Shown here one piece after another: positions 53,882 to 64,000 of a stretch of DNA of 64,000 nt (position 1 is its first letter; each line of letters opens with the position of its first letter). Under the pieces are notes generated by a model. The model was not told the origin of the DNA and made no database searches. It saw nothing but the letters and a program-made list of their open reading frames with translations. This DNA comes from Gaiellasilicea sp963763755 (GTDB taxonomy: Bacteria; Actinomycetota; Thermoleophilia; Gaiellales; Gaiellaceae), in assembly GCA_963763755.1 (NCBI GenBank), contig CAVXQE010000006.1, positions 186,001-250,000 on the forward strand. The letters run 5' to 3'. Position numbers and translations under genes: made by a program.

Positions 53882-55085
53882 ATGTTGTTCGAGCAAATGG
53901 AGCCGAACGAGCGCTTCCGTGCGCGGCGTGAGGCAGCGCGCAGGAGACGCAGGCGGCGTCGCGCGGTCCTCGTCGGCTTCCTGCTCGGTGTGACCGCAAC
54001 CATGGCCGCCGGTGCACGGTTCGTGATCGGAGACGACGCCGCGACGAACGCGCCCGCCGCGACGAGCAAGCCCGCCGCGAAGCCGAAGCCGACGCCGGCG
54101 AAGGTGGCGCTGCGGACGCCGCGCGCGCTGCCGGACGGAGGTTCGCGGGATCCACGTCACCATGGCGCTCGCGTCGCTGGACGGGAAGATCGCGGAGTAC
54201 CTGAAGCTCGTCGACGAGGGCATGAACACGCTGGAGCTCGATATCAAGGACGAGAACGGCGAGATCGGATTCCTCCCCTCGTCGGTGCCGCTCGCGCGTC
54301 AGGTCGGCGCCGCGAAGCCCTACTACAAGCCGCGTGAAGTGGCGCGGCTCGCCCACAGGAAGGGCGTCTACCTGATCGGGCGCGTCGTCATGTTCGAGGA
54401 TCCGATGCTCGCCAACGGCAGGCCGGAGCTGGCGATCAAGAATCGGGACGGCTCGGTCTGGCGCAACCAGGCCGGTCTCGGCTGGACGAATCCGTACGAC
54501 AAGCGCGTCTGGGACTACAACGTCTCGATCGCCGAGGTTGCGGCACGCGCCGGCTTCGACGAGATCCAGTTCGACTACGTCCGCTTCCCGACCGACGGGG
54601 ACGTCGAGTCGATCGTCTTCCCCGGCAAGACCAAGACGCCGCCGGGCTGGGTGATCACCGAGTTCGCCCACTACGCGGCGCAGCGGCTGAAGCCTCTCGG
54701 TGTGCGCATCTCGACCGACGTCTTCGGGCTCGCCGCGACCCGCGACCTCGGGATCGGCCAGGTTCCGCGCCGGCTCGCGAAGTACGTCGATGCCGTTTAC
54801 CCGATGGTGTATCCGTCGCACTTCGGCCCCGGCGAGTACGGGCTCGACGAACCGAACGACGCGCCCGGTGCGACCGTCGAATGGTCGCTCTCGGACTTCC
54901 GGCAAGAGCTGAAGACCGGAAAGGCCGAACTGATCCCGTGGCTGCAGGACTTCTCGTACGGCCGCACGTACCGCCTCGCCGATGTGAAGGCGCAGATCGA
55001 AGCCGCCCGTCTGATGGGCGCGCGCGGCTACCTGCTCTGGAATCCGCTCGGCATCTACACGCCCGGCGCCCTGGCGCCCGAGTAG
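53882..55085 (+). CDS. DUF4015 putative glycoside hydrolase, membrane-anchored
   Basis: About 400 residues. It has an Arg-rich N-terminus (RREAARRRRRRRR), one TM helix (AVLVGFLLGVTATMAAGA), a Lys/Pro-rich linker, and a DUF4015 TIM-barrel-like domain with EIQFDYVRFPTDG, GVRISTDVFGLA and AVYPMVYPSHFGPGEYG. The DUF4015 family is predicted to hydrolyse glycans; no substrate is known. The frame breaks near 54137 between linker and domain. The start is uncertain between ATG 53882 and ATG 53897. Confidence 0.8.
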
Positions 55086-55111
55086 AGGAGCGTTACACTC
55101 CGCACAAGCAC

Positions 55112-55541
55112 ATGGCGATCGGCGATGTCATGAGGACCCGGGTGGTGACGGTGAACAGCGACGATTCGGCGCGCCTTGCCGTGTTGCGCATGCTCGAGGA
55201 AGGCGTCGGCTCGGTCGCCGTCTGCGATGCCGGCAAGCTCATCGGCATCTTCACCGAGCGCGACGTGCTCGGCCTCGCGGGTGAGGGAACGGATCTCGAC
55301 GCTGTTCGGGTCGGCGACGTGATGACGCGCGAGCCGCTCACCGTCGACGTCGGCGTGCGCCGTGCTCGACGCCGCCCGGCTGATGGGCGAGCGGAAGATC
55401 CGGCACCTGCCGGTCGTCCAGGGCGATCACCTGCTCGGGATGGTCGGGATTCGCGACGTGCTCGGCAGCCTCGTCGAGCGGCTCTGGCAGGCGAGGGACT
55501 CCGCCGCGCACGACACCGCCCGCTCGCTCTTCAAGAGCTAG
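55112..55541 (+). CDS. Two-CBS-domain protein
   Basis: A 142-residue protein made of a tandem CBS pair (Bateman module), which binds adenine nucleotides. First CBS: AIGDVMRTRVVTV then GIFTERDVLG. Second: VGDVMTREPLTV then LGMVGIRDVLG. One extra C near 55361 breaks the frame in the middle of the second domain; removing it gives VLDAARLMGERKIRHLPVV. No enzymatic partner domain is attached, so it is probably a stand-alone regulator of unknown target. Confidence 0.86.
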
Positions 55542-55555
55542 GGCCTCCGCGAGAG

Positions 55556-56167
55556 CTAGGGCGCGAGCCGCGCTCGCCGCCAGCCGCCGTCCGCGCGCTC
55601 GTAGCGCACCCGGTCGTGCAGGCGGTCGTCTCCGTGCTGCCAGAACTCGTAGGCCTCGGGTTCGAGCCGGAAGCCGCCCCAGTGCGGCGGCAGCGGCACG
55701 TCCTCGCCCGGGAAGCGCTCCCTCGCGTCGGCGTACCGGCGCTCGAGCTCGTCTCGGCCCGCGAGCGTGCGGCTCTGCGGTGAGGCCCAGGCGGCCAGGC
55801 GGCTCTCGAGCGGACGAGTGACGAAATACGCCTCCGACTCCTCGGACCCGATTCGCTCCACCCGCCCTTCGACGCGCACCTGGCGGCCGAGCGGCTGCCA
55901 GTGGAAGAGGAGCGCCGCGTGAGGGTTCGCCTCGAGCTCGCCTCCCTTGCGGCTTTCGTAGTGCGTGTAGAAGTCGAAGCCACGTTCGTCGGCCCTCTTC
56001 ATCAGCACCATCCGCACGGACGGCCGCCCGTCCGGTGTCGCCGTCGCGAGCGCCATCGCCTCGGGCGCGGCGAGGCCTGCGTCACGCGCTTCCGCGAACC
56101 AGTGCTCGAACTGCTTCAGCGGGTCCGGATCCAGGTCGCGCGTGTCCATTGGAGCCAGAGTATTCAT
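55556..56167 (-). CDS. pdxH: Pyridoxamine 5'-phosphate oxidase
   Basis: FMN-dependent oxidation of PNP/PMP to pyridoxal 5'-phosphate. It is 203 residues. RMVLMKRADERGFDFYTHYESRKG is the FMN-binding core, LFHWQPLGRQVRVEG and the C-terminal EFWQHGDDRLHDRVRYE (PNPOx C-terminal motif with the substrate-binding Arg/His) are diagnostic. It supplies PLP for the neighbouring aminotransferase and for SufS. ATG 56167 is used; ATG 56149 is an alternative. It is divergent from gabT. Confidence 0.93.
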   Translation of the reverse strand: MNTLAPMDTRDLDPDPLKQFEHWFAEARDAGLAAPEAMALATATPDGRPSVRMVLMKRADERGFDFYTHYESRKGGELEANPHAALLFHWQPLGRQVRVEGRVERIGSEESEAYFVTRPLESRLAAWASPQSRTLAGRDELERRYADARERFPGEDVPLPPHWGGFRLEPEAYEFWQHGDDRLHDRVRYERADGGWRRARLAP

Positions 56168-56205
56168 CCGTTCGGCGCGGCCGATTGGTGAGCTAGTGTG
56201 GATCC

Positions 56206-57528
56206 GTGGCGACGACGAAGACCATCGACATTCGCACCGCGATCCCTGGTCCTCGGTCCGCCGCGATCCTCGAGCGCAAGGCGCGCGTGATCGCGAATGC
56301 GAAGACGATCGCGATCCCGATCGTGGCGCAGGAGGGCCGTGGCGCCACGCTCACCGACGTCGACGGGAATGTCTTCATCGACCTCACCGGCGGTGTCGGC
56401 TGCCTGAACGTGGGACATGCGCATCCGCGCGTCCTCGAAGCCGCGAGCGAGCAGATGGCTCGCTTCATCCACACCGACTTCACGGTCGTGCCCTACGAGC
56501 CGTACATCGAGCTGGCCGAGCGGCTGCTCGCGCTCGCCCCGTTCCGCGGTCCTGCCAAGGCGGCGTTCTTCAACGCCGGCACCGAGGCGGTCGAGAACGC
56601 CGTCAAGTTCGCGCGTCTCTACACGGGACGTCCCGCAGTGATCGCGTTCGAGGGTGCATTCCACGGCCGCACGCTGCTCTCGATGACCCTGACCTCGCGC
56701 CCGCATCCGTACAAGGTCGGAATGGGACCGCTGGCGCCCGAGGTCTACCGGGCTCCGTTCCCGCAGGACTATCGCGGCCCCGACGCCGAGACGGCTCTGG
56801 CGGAGCTGCGGCAGCTCTTCCTCACCCAGGTCGCCGCCGAGCAGGTCGCGGCGATCATCGTCGAGCCCGTGCAGGGCGAGGCAGGCTTCCTGCCGGCGCC
56901 GCAGCGTTTCATGGCAGGGCTGCGCGCGATCTGCGACGAGTACGGGATCTGCCTCATCGCCGACGAGGTGCAGACCGGCTTTGCCCGCACCGGCAAGCTG
57001 TTCGCGATCGAGCACTACGACGTCGAGCCCGATCTGATCACCGTCGCGAAGTCGATCGCCGGCGGCTTTCCGCTTTCGGGCGTTCTCGGCAAGGCCGAGA
57101 TCCTCGACGCCGCCCACGACGGCGCCGTCGGCGGCACCTATGTCGGCAACCCTGTCGCGCAGGCCGCAGCGCTCGCTGTTCTGGACGTGATCGAGGAGGA
57201 GGGGCTCGTCGAGCGCGCCGCAGCGATCGGCGAGACGGTGCGAACGCGGATGCTCGCCTGGCAGGAGCGGTTTCCCGCCATCGGCGAGGTGCGCGGCCTC
57301 GGGGCGATGCTCGCGATCGAGCTGGTCGAGGACCGAGCGACGAAGCAGCCGGCGCCGAAGCTCGTGCAGGCGGTGATCGATGCGGCAATGCAGCGCGGGC
57401 TCCTGCTGCTCAAGGCGGGCGTCCACGGGAACGTGATCCGCGTCCTGTCGCCGCTCGTGATCACCGACGGCGAGCTGGATGAGGCGCTCGCGGTCTGGGA
57501 AGACGCGCTCGCGCACGTGCTCTCATAG
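56206..57528 (+). CDS. gabT: Class III aminotransferase, 4-aminobutyrate type
   Basis: A 440-residue PLP enzyme. It has the phosphate-binding loop FFNAGTEAVENAVKFAR, EGAFHGRTLLSMTLTS, the PLP-contacting Asp in LIADEVQTGFARTGKL, and the Schiff-base Lys in ITVAKSIAGGFPLSGV. GFHG-like and PEPVQGEAGFL match GabT. It probably transaminates 4-aminobutyrate with 2-oxoglutarate; related omega-transaminases cannot be excluded. TAGTGT (56194-56199) lies 6 nt before the GTG, a leaderless pattern. No gabD is adjacent. Confidence 0.9.
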   Translation: MATTKTIDIRTAIPGPRSAAILERKARVIANAKTIAIPIVAQEGRGATLTDVDGNVFIDLTGGVGCLNVGHAHPRVLEAASEQMARFIHTDFTVVPYEPYIELAERLLALAPFRGPAKAAFFNAGTEAVENAVKFARLYTGRPAVIAFEGAFHGRTLLSMTLTSRPHPYKVGMGPLAPEVYRAPFPQDYRGPDAETALAELRQLFLTQVAAEQVAAIIVEPVQGEAGFLPAPQRFMAGLRAICDEYGICLIADEVQTGFARTGKLFAIEHYDVEPDLITVAKSIAGGFPLSGVLGKAEILDAAHDGAVGGTYVGNPVAQAAALAVLDVIEEEGLVERAAAIGETVRTRMLAWQERFPAIGEVRGLGAMLAIELVEDRATKQPAPKLVQAVIDAAMQRGLLLLKAGVHGNVIRVLSPLVITDGELDEALAVWEDALAHVLS

Positions 57529-57567
57529 TTCAATTTTCCGTGGCGCGGGAACGGTAGCGTGGTGGTG

Positions 57568-58993
57568 GTGCGCGAAGAAACCATTGCGGGCCGGTACGAG
57601 CTCAAATACGTCCTCGGGACCGGCGGGATGTCGAGCGTCTACTGCGCATTCGACACGCTGCTCGAACGCAACGTCGCGCTGAAGGTTCTGCACGACCAGT
57701 ACGGCGGCGACGAGGAGTACGTCGAGCGCTTCCGGCGCGAAGCTCGCTCGGTCGCCCAGCTCTCGCATCCGAACATCGTCACGGTCATCGATCGCGGCGA
57801 CGAGGACGGGAAGCAGTTCATCGTCTTCGAGGTGATCGAGGGCGAGAACCTCAAGGAGCTGGTCGAGCGGGGCGGGCCGCTGCCCGTGCGGCGCGCGCTC
57901 GAGCTCGGCCTCCAGGTCGGCCGGGCGCTCGCGTTCGCGCACGGCCAGGGGCTCATCCATCGCGACGTGAAGCCGCAGAACGTGCTGCTGAACGACGAGG
58001 GCCGGGCCAAGGTGACCGACTTCGGGATCGCCCGCTCGCTCGACGCCGTCGGCCACACGGAGACGGGCACCGTGCTCGGTACGAGCCACTACATCGCACC
58101 CGAGCAGGCCCGCGGCGAGCAGATCGACGCCCAGACGGACATCTACTCGTTCGGCGTCGTCCTCTACGAGCTGCTCACCGGCGAGCTGCCGTACCCGGGC
58201 GACAACTTCCTCACCGTCGCGATGAAGCACGTCAACGACCCCAGCCCGAGCGTGCTCGACCGCCGTCCGGACACGCCGTTGCGCCTCGCCTCGCTGATCG
58301 AGAGCTGCATGGCGAAGGCCCCGGCCGACCGCCCGGCCTCGATGGACGTCGTCGTCGCGGAGCTCGAGGCCTGTCTCGCCGAGCTGGACGCGAAGGACGG
58401 CGGCGAGGGCACGATGATCATGAAGCGGCCGAAGCCGGCGAAGCCCGCGCGACCGCCAAAGCAGCGGCGGCAGCGCAGGGGCGGCTTCTTTCTGCTTTGG
58501 GCTCTCGTCGGCCTGCTGCTCCTCGCGGTAGCGGCCGGCGGGATCTATCTGGCAACCCGCGCTGACGAACCAGGCGGCAGGCGCAGCCAGCGGCGATGCA
58601 GTGACGCTCAGCGGCGTCGGGGCCTACGACCCCGACGGCGGCGACGGCGAGCACGACGACCTGGCCGGCCTCGCGACGGACGGCAATCCGGCGACGTTCT
58701 GGCGCACTTCGACCTACCGCTCGCAGCTGAGCGCGTTCAAGTCGGGCGTCGGACTCGTGGTCGAGGCGTCAGGGACACCGAAGCAGATCGCTGTCACGAC
58801 CGACACGCCCGGGTTCACCGCCGAGATTCGGGCCGGCGATTCGCCGCAAGGCCCGTTCGAGACCGTCGCCGGGGGCAAAGTGGTCGAAGCGACCACCACG
58901 TGGGATCTCGACAGCGGTGACGCGAAGTACTACGTCATCTGGATCACCCAGCTCGTCGGCAGCGCCCACGTCAACGAGGTGAAAGCGAACTAG
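57568..58993 (+). CDS. Transmembrane Ser/Thr kinase with discoidin-like ectodomain
   Basis: About 474 residues. The kinase domain has the glycine loop LGTGGMSSVY, VALKVL, catalytic HRDVKPQNVLL, VTDFGIAR and YIAPEQARGEQID. A basic linker precedes one TM helix (FFLLWALVGLLLLAVAAGGIYLA), and outside is a discoidin-like beta domain (YDPDGGDGEHDDLAGLATDG with PATFWRTSTY, as in the MviN C-terminal domain). The frame breaks near 58572, between TM helix and ectodomain. Of four adjacent GTG codons I chose 57568, 7 nt after TAGCGT. It probably senses a glycan or wall ligand; the wall genes that follow support this. Confidence 0.85.
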
Positions 58994-59013
58994 CAACCCG
59001 TCACAATGGCCGG

Positions 59014-59402
59014 GTGGAGGCCGCCGAGCGATCGCCTTCGAGGGCTTTGGGTTCCGTCTCTTCGGACCGCGTGTCCGGCTGGCGCTGCTCCGGAACGAGC
59101 TCGACGTCGTCGAGGAGATGATCGACCAGGACGTCCCTCGCCGCGGACACGACTGGATGGTGACCTCGGCGACCATCTCGACCCGGCTCGACGGCCTGCT
59201 CGCGCTCGGTCGGCGTGAGGATGTGGAACGAGAGGCTGCGCCGCTCATCTCGGACCGCTCGGTCCTGCGGCCTTTCGCGCTGCGCGCACTCGGGGCGGCG
59301 CGGGAGGACGAGGAGCTGCTGAAGGATGCGATCCAGAGCTTCGAGGCGTTGGGGCTCGGCTGGCACGCCGAGCAGACGAGGCTGCTAGTACTCCAGGCCT
59401 GA
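59014..59402 (+). CDS. Hypothetical protein, helical
   Basis: About 128 residues, not recognised. The clear part reads FEGFGFRLFGPRVRLALLRNELD then VPRRGHDWMVTSATISTRLDGLLALGR, and appears largely helical with no TM segment. A frameshift near 59028 separates the likely GTG start (59014) from the rest; ATG 59118 would give a 94-residue protein with no break. The 3' end overlaps the convergent ddl gene by 18 nt. Confidence 0.55.
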
Positions 59403-60408
59403 GCGGCGTTCGTGGCGGTCGAGCGCCAGCTGGATCAGCCGCTCGAGGAGCTCCGCATACGGGATTCCGGACGCCTCGAAGAGGCGGGCGTAGACGCTCG
59501 TCGCGGTGAAGCCCGGAATCGTGTTCAGCTCGTTCACGACGACCTCGCCGTCCTCGCGCACGAAGAAGTCGACACGGGCCATGCCCTCGCATTCGGTCGC
59601 GATGAACGAGTCGACGGCGAGCTCCTGAACCCGCGCCGCGGTCTCGTCCGGGATCCGGGCCGGCACGATGATGTCCGAGCCGTCGGCGTCGTACTTGGCC
59701 GCGTAGTCGTACCACTCGCCGTGCGGGACGATCTCGCCGACGACGGAGGCGATCGGTGCCGGCCGGAGGTTGCCGAGCACGCCGCATTCGACCTCGGTTC
59801 CGGCGACGAACTCCTCGACGAGCACCTTCTCGTCGTGCCGGCGAGCAAGCGCGACCGCTGCTCTCCAGCTCCGCTTCGTCGTGGGCCTTCGAGATCCCGA
59901 CCGAAGAGCCCAGCCGCGCGGGCTTGACGAAGACCGGATACCCGAACGGGTTCTCGATCTCGTCGCCGAGGCGCAGAGTCGCGTTGCGAGCGACCGGAAT
60001 CCCGCGGTCGCGGAGCACGGCCTTGAAGAGGTCCTTGTCCATGCAGAGCGCGGATGCCGCGACTCCGGCCCCCACATACGGCACGTTCGCGAGCTCCAGC
60101 AGGCCCTGGACGGTGCCGTCCTCGCCGAACGGGCCGTGCAGGACGGGCAGCACGACGTCGACGGAACCGATTGCGGCCGCCGGCTTCGAGTCGGCGAGCA
60201 CCGGCAGCGTCTCCGTCGGATGGCCTTGTAACAGACTGTTACCTGGCCCCTCGAGCGCCCAGCGGCCGTCGCGGCCGATCGCGATCGTGGTCGTCTCGTA
60301 CCGTTCCGGATCGAGCGCTTCCAGGACAGAACGGGCCGAGGCGAGCGAGATCTCGTGCTCGCTCGAGCGCCCGCCGGCGACGACGGCGACCCTGATGCGC
60401 CTGCTCAC
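59385..60408 (-). CDS. ddl: D-alanine--D-alanine ligase
   Basis: Forms D-Ala-D-Ala for peptidoglycan stem peptides, using ATP. About 340 residues. ATP-grasp marks: VVLPVLHGPFGEDGTVQGLLE, VKPARLGSSVGISK, the metal-binding region around RVDFFVREDGEVVVNELNTIPGFT. The frame breaks near 59862; both halves are conserved. The GTG start sits in the stop of the PASTA kinase gene (GTGA), completing a wall-synthesis operon ftsW-pbpA-pknB-ddl. No resistance-type substitution is apparent. Confidence 0.93.
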
Positions 60409-62348
60409 GGAACGTCGGGGTCGTGGTCGTGGTCTCGGCGGGCGGCGCCTGCGGCTGCTCGAAGCGGCCGACCACGATCACCACCGACGTGCCCTGCTCC
60501 GCGTCAGTGCCACCCTCCGGGTCCTGTGAGAGCACCCGTCCGTCGAGGCTCTCGTCGTCGACGATCTCCTCGACCACCTGAATCTCGAAGCCGGACTGCT
60601 GCAGCTGCGCGCGGGCGTCCGCCTCGGTCTGGCTCGTGACGTCCGGGACCTGCGAGGTCTGCGGGCCCGAGGAGACCTGGAGTGTGATCACGGATCCCTT
60701 GCTCTGCTGCGTGCCGGCGGCAGGATTCTGGCCGACCACCGTTCCGGCAGCCGCAGGATCCTCGACCTCCTCGCGGGCGACCGCAAAGCCGGCGCCCTGA
60801 AGCGAGGACTGCGCGCTCTCGAACGCCGAACCGATCACGTTCGGCACCGTGACCGGCTTCGGTCCCTTCGAGACGTTGACGCGGACGGTTGACCCTTCGA
60901 CCAGCTCGGTGCCGGCCTTCGGAGCCGTCGCGAGCACCGTGTTGACGGGCTGGAGCGAGTTGATGGAAACGACGTTGGCTTTCAGCCCGGCACTGACGAG
61001 ATCGGAGACGGCCTGGTCCCTGCTCTGGCCGACGACGTCCGGGACCCTGGTCTTCGGCGGCCCGGTCGAGACGACGATCGTGACGAAGTTCCCCTTCTCG
61101 GTCCGGTCGCCCGGCTGCGGGTCCTGCTCGGAGACGAGGCCGACCTTGACGTCCGCGTTCGGCTCGCGCTGCACGAGCTCCTTGAGGCCCGCGTTGCGGA
61201 TGTTCGTGACGGCGAGCTGCTCGGGGAGGCCCTTGACGTCGGGCACGGCGACCGGCTTGGCGGCTGTGAGCTGGTCCTGCAGCGCCTGGTAGGCGAACCA
61301 GCCACCGACGAGAGCGCCGGCGATCAGCAGCGACTGCGAGCAGCCATGGCCAGATCGTGCGCTTGCGGGGCGGTTCGTCGTATTCGTAGTAGCGGCCCGG
61401 CGTGTAGGTCGTGCTCGTCACCGCCGCGGGCCCGATCGTCGTCGCCGCCTCGCCGACATCCGTCCGCGCGAGCACGGTCGTCGCTGCCTCGGCGGTCTCG
61501 GCGGAGACGCCGATCCCGCGGGCGATCCGCTCGAGGTCGGAGTCCATCTCCTCGGCCGAGTGGTAGCGGTCGGCAGGATCCTTCGCGAGTGCTCGCAGGA
61601 CGACGTAGTCGAGGTCGCGGGGGATCTCCGGCCGGAGGGCGGAGGGCGACACCGGCGCCTGCGAGAGGTGCTTCATCGCGATCTCGACCGGCGTCTCGCC
61701 GGTGAACGGCACCGAGCCGGTGAGCAGCTCGTAGAGCACGATCCCGGTGGAGTACAGATCCGAGGTCTGGTCGACGGGGGCGCCGCGCGCCTGCTCGGGG
61801 GAGAGGTACTGCGCCGTCCCGATGATCGAGCCTGCCTCGGTCATCTGGCTCGCTGCGCCGGCGCGCGCGATGCCGAAGTCCATCACCTTCACGCGGCCCT
61901 CGCCGTCCACGATCACGTTGTGCGGCTTGATGTCGCGGTGCACGATCCCGTTGCGGTGCGCGAAGCGGAGCGCCGAGAGGATCTGCCGCGTGTAGTCGAT
62001 CGCGATGCCGAGCGGTGATGGGCCCCGGGCGACGAGCAGCTCCTTGAGCGTCCGCCCCTCGACGTACTCCATCGCGATGTAGTACGTCCCCTCCGAGTCG
62101 CCGCGGTCGTAGATCGAGACGATGCTCGGGTGCGAGAGCCCGGCGGCGTTCTGCGCCTCACGGCGGAACCGCTCCACAAACTGTTCGTCGCGTGCGTGGC
62201 GGTCGTCGAGAATCTTGATCGCGACGCGCCTGCCGAGCTCCTGATCCGCGGCGAGATAGACGTTCGCCATCCCGCCCGAGCCCAGCTTCCGGATGATCAG
62301 GTAGCGCCCGTCGAAGAGCGTGTCGATGAGGGTGTCGCCCGCGGCCAT
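60405..62348 (-). CDS. pknB: PASTA-domain Ser/Thr kinase PknB
   Basis: The conserved actinobacterial wall-growth kinase, about 647 residues. Kinase domain (about 15-275): IIRKLGSGGMANVYL, VAIKIL, HRDIKPHNVIVDG, VMDFGIARA and QYLSPEQARGAP. One TM helix follows (LLIAGALVGGWFAYQ region), then four PASTA repeats of about 67 residues (starting PDVKGLPEQLAV, VPDVVGQSRDQAV, VPNVIGSAFESAQ, VPDVTSQTEADAR) that bind muropeptides or lipid II. A frameshift near 61325 cuts the TM helix, and another is inferred near the 3' end, since the open frame overruns to 60239 while a TGA at 60405-60407 would give the usual GTGA coupling to ddl. Confidence 0.92.
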
Positions 62349-62360
62349 TGGGGTACCAGG

Positions 62361-63834
62361 TTAGGAGTTCGCGCTCTCCCCCAAAAGCGCCTGCAAGACG
62401 TCGCGGGCGACCGGGGCTGCCGTTTCGCCGCCAGTCGAGTTCTGTTCCTCGACGACGACCGCGATTGCGACCTCTGGTCGGTTGCGGCCCGCGTAGCTGA
62501 TGAACCACGTCGTGTTCAACCCTGAGATGCCCGTTTCCGCGGTGCCGGTCTTGCCGCCCACCGTGACGCCCGGGATGCGTGCCGCGGTGCCGGTGCCTCC
62601 CTCGACGGCGGCCTGCATCATCGCGCGCGACCGCTTTGGCCGTCGTGGGCTTGACTGCTCGGCCGAGATCCTGCGGCTTGTTGCGCACGACGGTCGATCC
62701 GTCCGGCGCCACGATGCGCTCGACGACGTACGGCTTCATCACGACGCCGTTGTTCGCGATCGTCGCGGCGACCATCGCCATCTGCAGCGGTGTCACGAGC
62801 AGCCGCTCCTGGCCGAACGCGAACCGACCTGGATCGACGTCGCTGTCCTCCTGCGGGTCGAAGAGCTTGGTCCCCTTGTAGAGGCCGCTCGGAGCGCGTT
62901 CGTTCGCCGGCGTCTCGAGCGGCGGGATGGAGTAGAAGCCGAAGCGCTTCGCGTAGTCGACGAGAGTCTTCGCGCCCAGCTCCTTGCCGATGTTGCAGAA
63001 GACCGAGTTGACCGAGTACTTGAGCGCCGTGGCCAGGTCGAGGCGACCGAACGGCGAGGTGGTGTCGTAGTTGTTGACCCGCTTGCCGTAGACCTCGCAG
63101 TACCCCGGATCGACGAAGCTGGACGTGGGCGTGAAGCGGCCCGAATCGATCGCAGCGGAAGCGGTGACCACCTTGAAGGTCGAGCCGGGCGCGTAGAGGC
63201 CGGCAGTGGCTCGGTTGAGGAGCGCGTCCGGACGCTTGCAGTCGGCGCGCACGTTGGTCACACGGTTGAAGTGGCCCTCGACGAGATTCGGATCGTAGGT
63301 CGGGGACGATGCCATCACCCGCACCTTCCCGGTCCGCACCTCGAGCGCGACGACTGCGCCGCAGCGTGTGCCGAGCGCCTCGAGCGCCGCCCGTTGGGCC
63401 TTCGGGTTGAGCGTGAGCACGAGGTCGTTGCCCTTGATCGTCCCGCCTTTGAGCCGGTCGAGCGTCGTGTCGAGCACGGTCGAGAGGTTCGCGTTCTGCC
63501 CCGTCAGGTAATCGTTCATCGAGCGCTCGAGCCCGGTGCGGAAGCGCGACTGGGTCGAATAGCCGTGCACGTGCGCTGCGAGGCCGCGCTGCGGGTACTC
63601 CCGGAAGTAGAGCGTCCGTCCGCCGACCTTCTTCGCCCGGTTGATCGCATAGTTCAGACCGCGCGACCTGATGTCGCCGCGTTCGATCGTGAACTGCGCG
63701 ACGCGCTGGATCTGGTTGTCCTGGCGGTCGGCCAGGTCGCCGGCCGCCCACACCTGCCAGTAGGTCGTGGCGACGACGAGGGCCACGATCAGGCCCATGC
63801 CGGTGACGGCGAGGCGCGTGATCTGCCTGTTCAC
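62361..63834 (-). CDS. pbpA: Class B penicillin-binding protein (PbpA-like)
   Basis: A septal/elongation transpeptidase of about 490 residues. N-terminal TM helix (MGLIVALVVATTYWQVW), a pedestal domain, and the transpeptidase domain with SxxK in APGSTFKVV, SxN in YSVNSVFCN and KTG in GGKTGTAETG. One extra G near 62624 breaks the frame just before the KTG region; both sides are conserved. It lies between ftsW (GTGA overlap upstream) and pknB (12 nt gap), the standard actinobacterial order. Confidence 0.93.
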
Positions 63835-64000
63835 CGCAGCCCCCTCGTCTGCTCGTTCGCCCGGTTGGAGACGAGCATGAGCAGCGCCAGCAGGATGAAG
63901 TTGGCGACCACGCTCGAGCCCCCGTAGGACACGAACGGAAGCGTGATGCCCGTCAGCGGGATCACACGCAGGACGCCGCCGACGATGATGAAGGTCTGCA
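63831..64000 (-). CDS. ftsW: FtsW/RodA-family lipid II polymerase, C-terminal part
   Basis: The last 55 residues of a SEDS glycosyltransferase that polymerises lipid II. The diagnostic segment VIPLTGITLPFVSYGGSS is complete, followed by the last TM helix (FILLALLMLVSN) and a short basic tail. The start is outside the window. Its stop overlaps the GTG of pbpA. FtsW versus RodA cannot be decided from this fragment; next to a class B PBP and PknB either is possible. Confidence 0.9.
   Translation of the reverse strand, partial: QTFIIVGGVLRVIPLTGITLPFVSYGGSSVVANFILLALLMLVSNRANEQTRGLR

Overview
The window is a high-GC, gene-dense stretch of chromosome from an actinobacterium, most likely of the class Thermoleophilia (Gaiellales/Solirubrobacterales type). 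This placement is inferred from gene content: a PASTA kinase/PBP/FtsW wall cluster, SufCB..D with SufS-SufU, a caa3-type oxidase, an actinobacterial-type Dcd, many GTG/TTG starts, and 1-4 nt stop/start overlaps (GTGA, ATGA, TTGA). There is no phage, transposase, CRISPR array, rRNA or plasmid function. No gene-free stretch exceeds about 300 bases; the longest non-protein stretch (about 51979-52300) holds a probable structured RNA, a terminator and a repeat.

Layout. 1-3664: end of an MFS exporter, trehalose-6-phosphate phosphatase, a TauE/SafE permease split into two half genes, an unknown protein and a secreted M23 peptidase. 3689-7194: a YtxH-like protein, a Lon-Hsp20 proteostasis operon and a tiny membrane protein. 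7231-20241: a surface-glycan region with a secreted glycosidase, a YczE-like membrane protein, all four dTDP-rhamnose genes (rmlA, C, D, B), a transmembrane kinase, a SpoIID-subtilase pair, and three UDP-sugar genes of WbpA/B/D type. 20319-25943: tRNA-Lys, an alditol oxidase-like flavoenzyme, an aldo-keto reductase, a large multi-PAS/GAF histidine kinase and a DUF6458 protein. 26058-31802: a cytochrome oxidase operon (ctaC-ctaD-X-ctaE-X') in which X and X' carry three copies of an unfamiliar Usp-like domain, facing a diheme cytochrome c lipoprotein. 31804-35334: STAS protein, TPR protein, amidohydrolase, TatC and TatA. 35528-40839: sufC-sufB-VOC-VOC-sufD, then a P450. 40836-51978: hydrolase, SDR, LysE, YceH, a flavin oxidoreductase, MFS exporter, EttA, MaoC, a Lon N-domain protein, and sufS-sufU-Rieske. 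52012-52285: probable ncRNA with a 13-codon reading frame, a terminator and a palindromic repeat. 52182-57528: NAD epimerase, Dcd, DUF4015, CBS protein, PdxH, GabT-like transaminase. 57568-64000: a second transmembrane kinase, then ftsW-pbpA-pknB(PASTA)-ddl for cell-wall growth.

Two features run through the window. First, about 20 otherwise normal genes carry single-base frameshifts, mostly an extra G or C. Both sides of each break encode conserved parts of the same family, so these look like consensus errors in the assembly. I annotate such genes across the break. Second, many + strand genes have a TANNNT hexamer 6-7 nt before the start codon and no Shine-Dalgarno, pointing to widespread leaderless transcription.

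The most interesting items are the 52 kb structured RNA, the palindromic repeat with covarying stems, and the Usp-like domains inside the oxidase operon.
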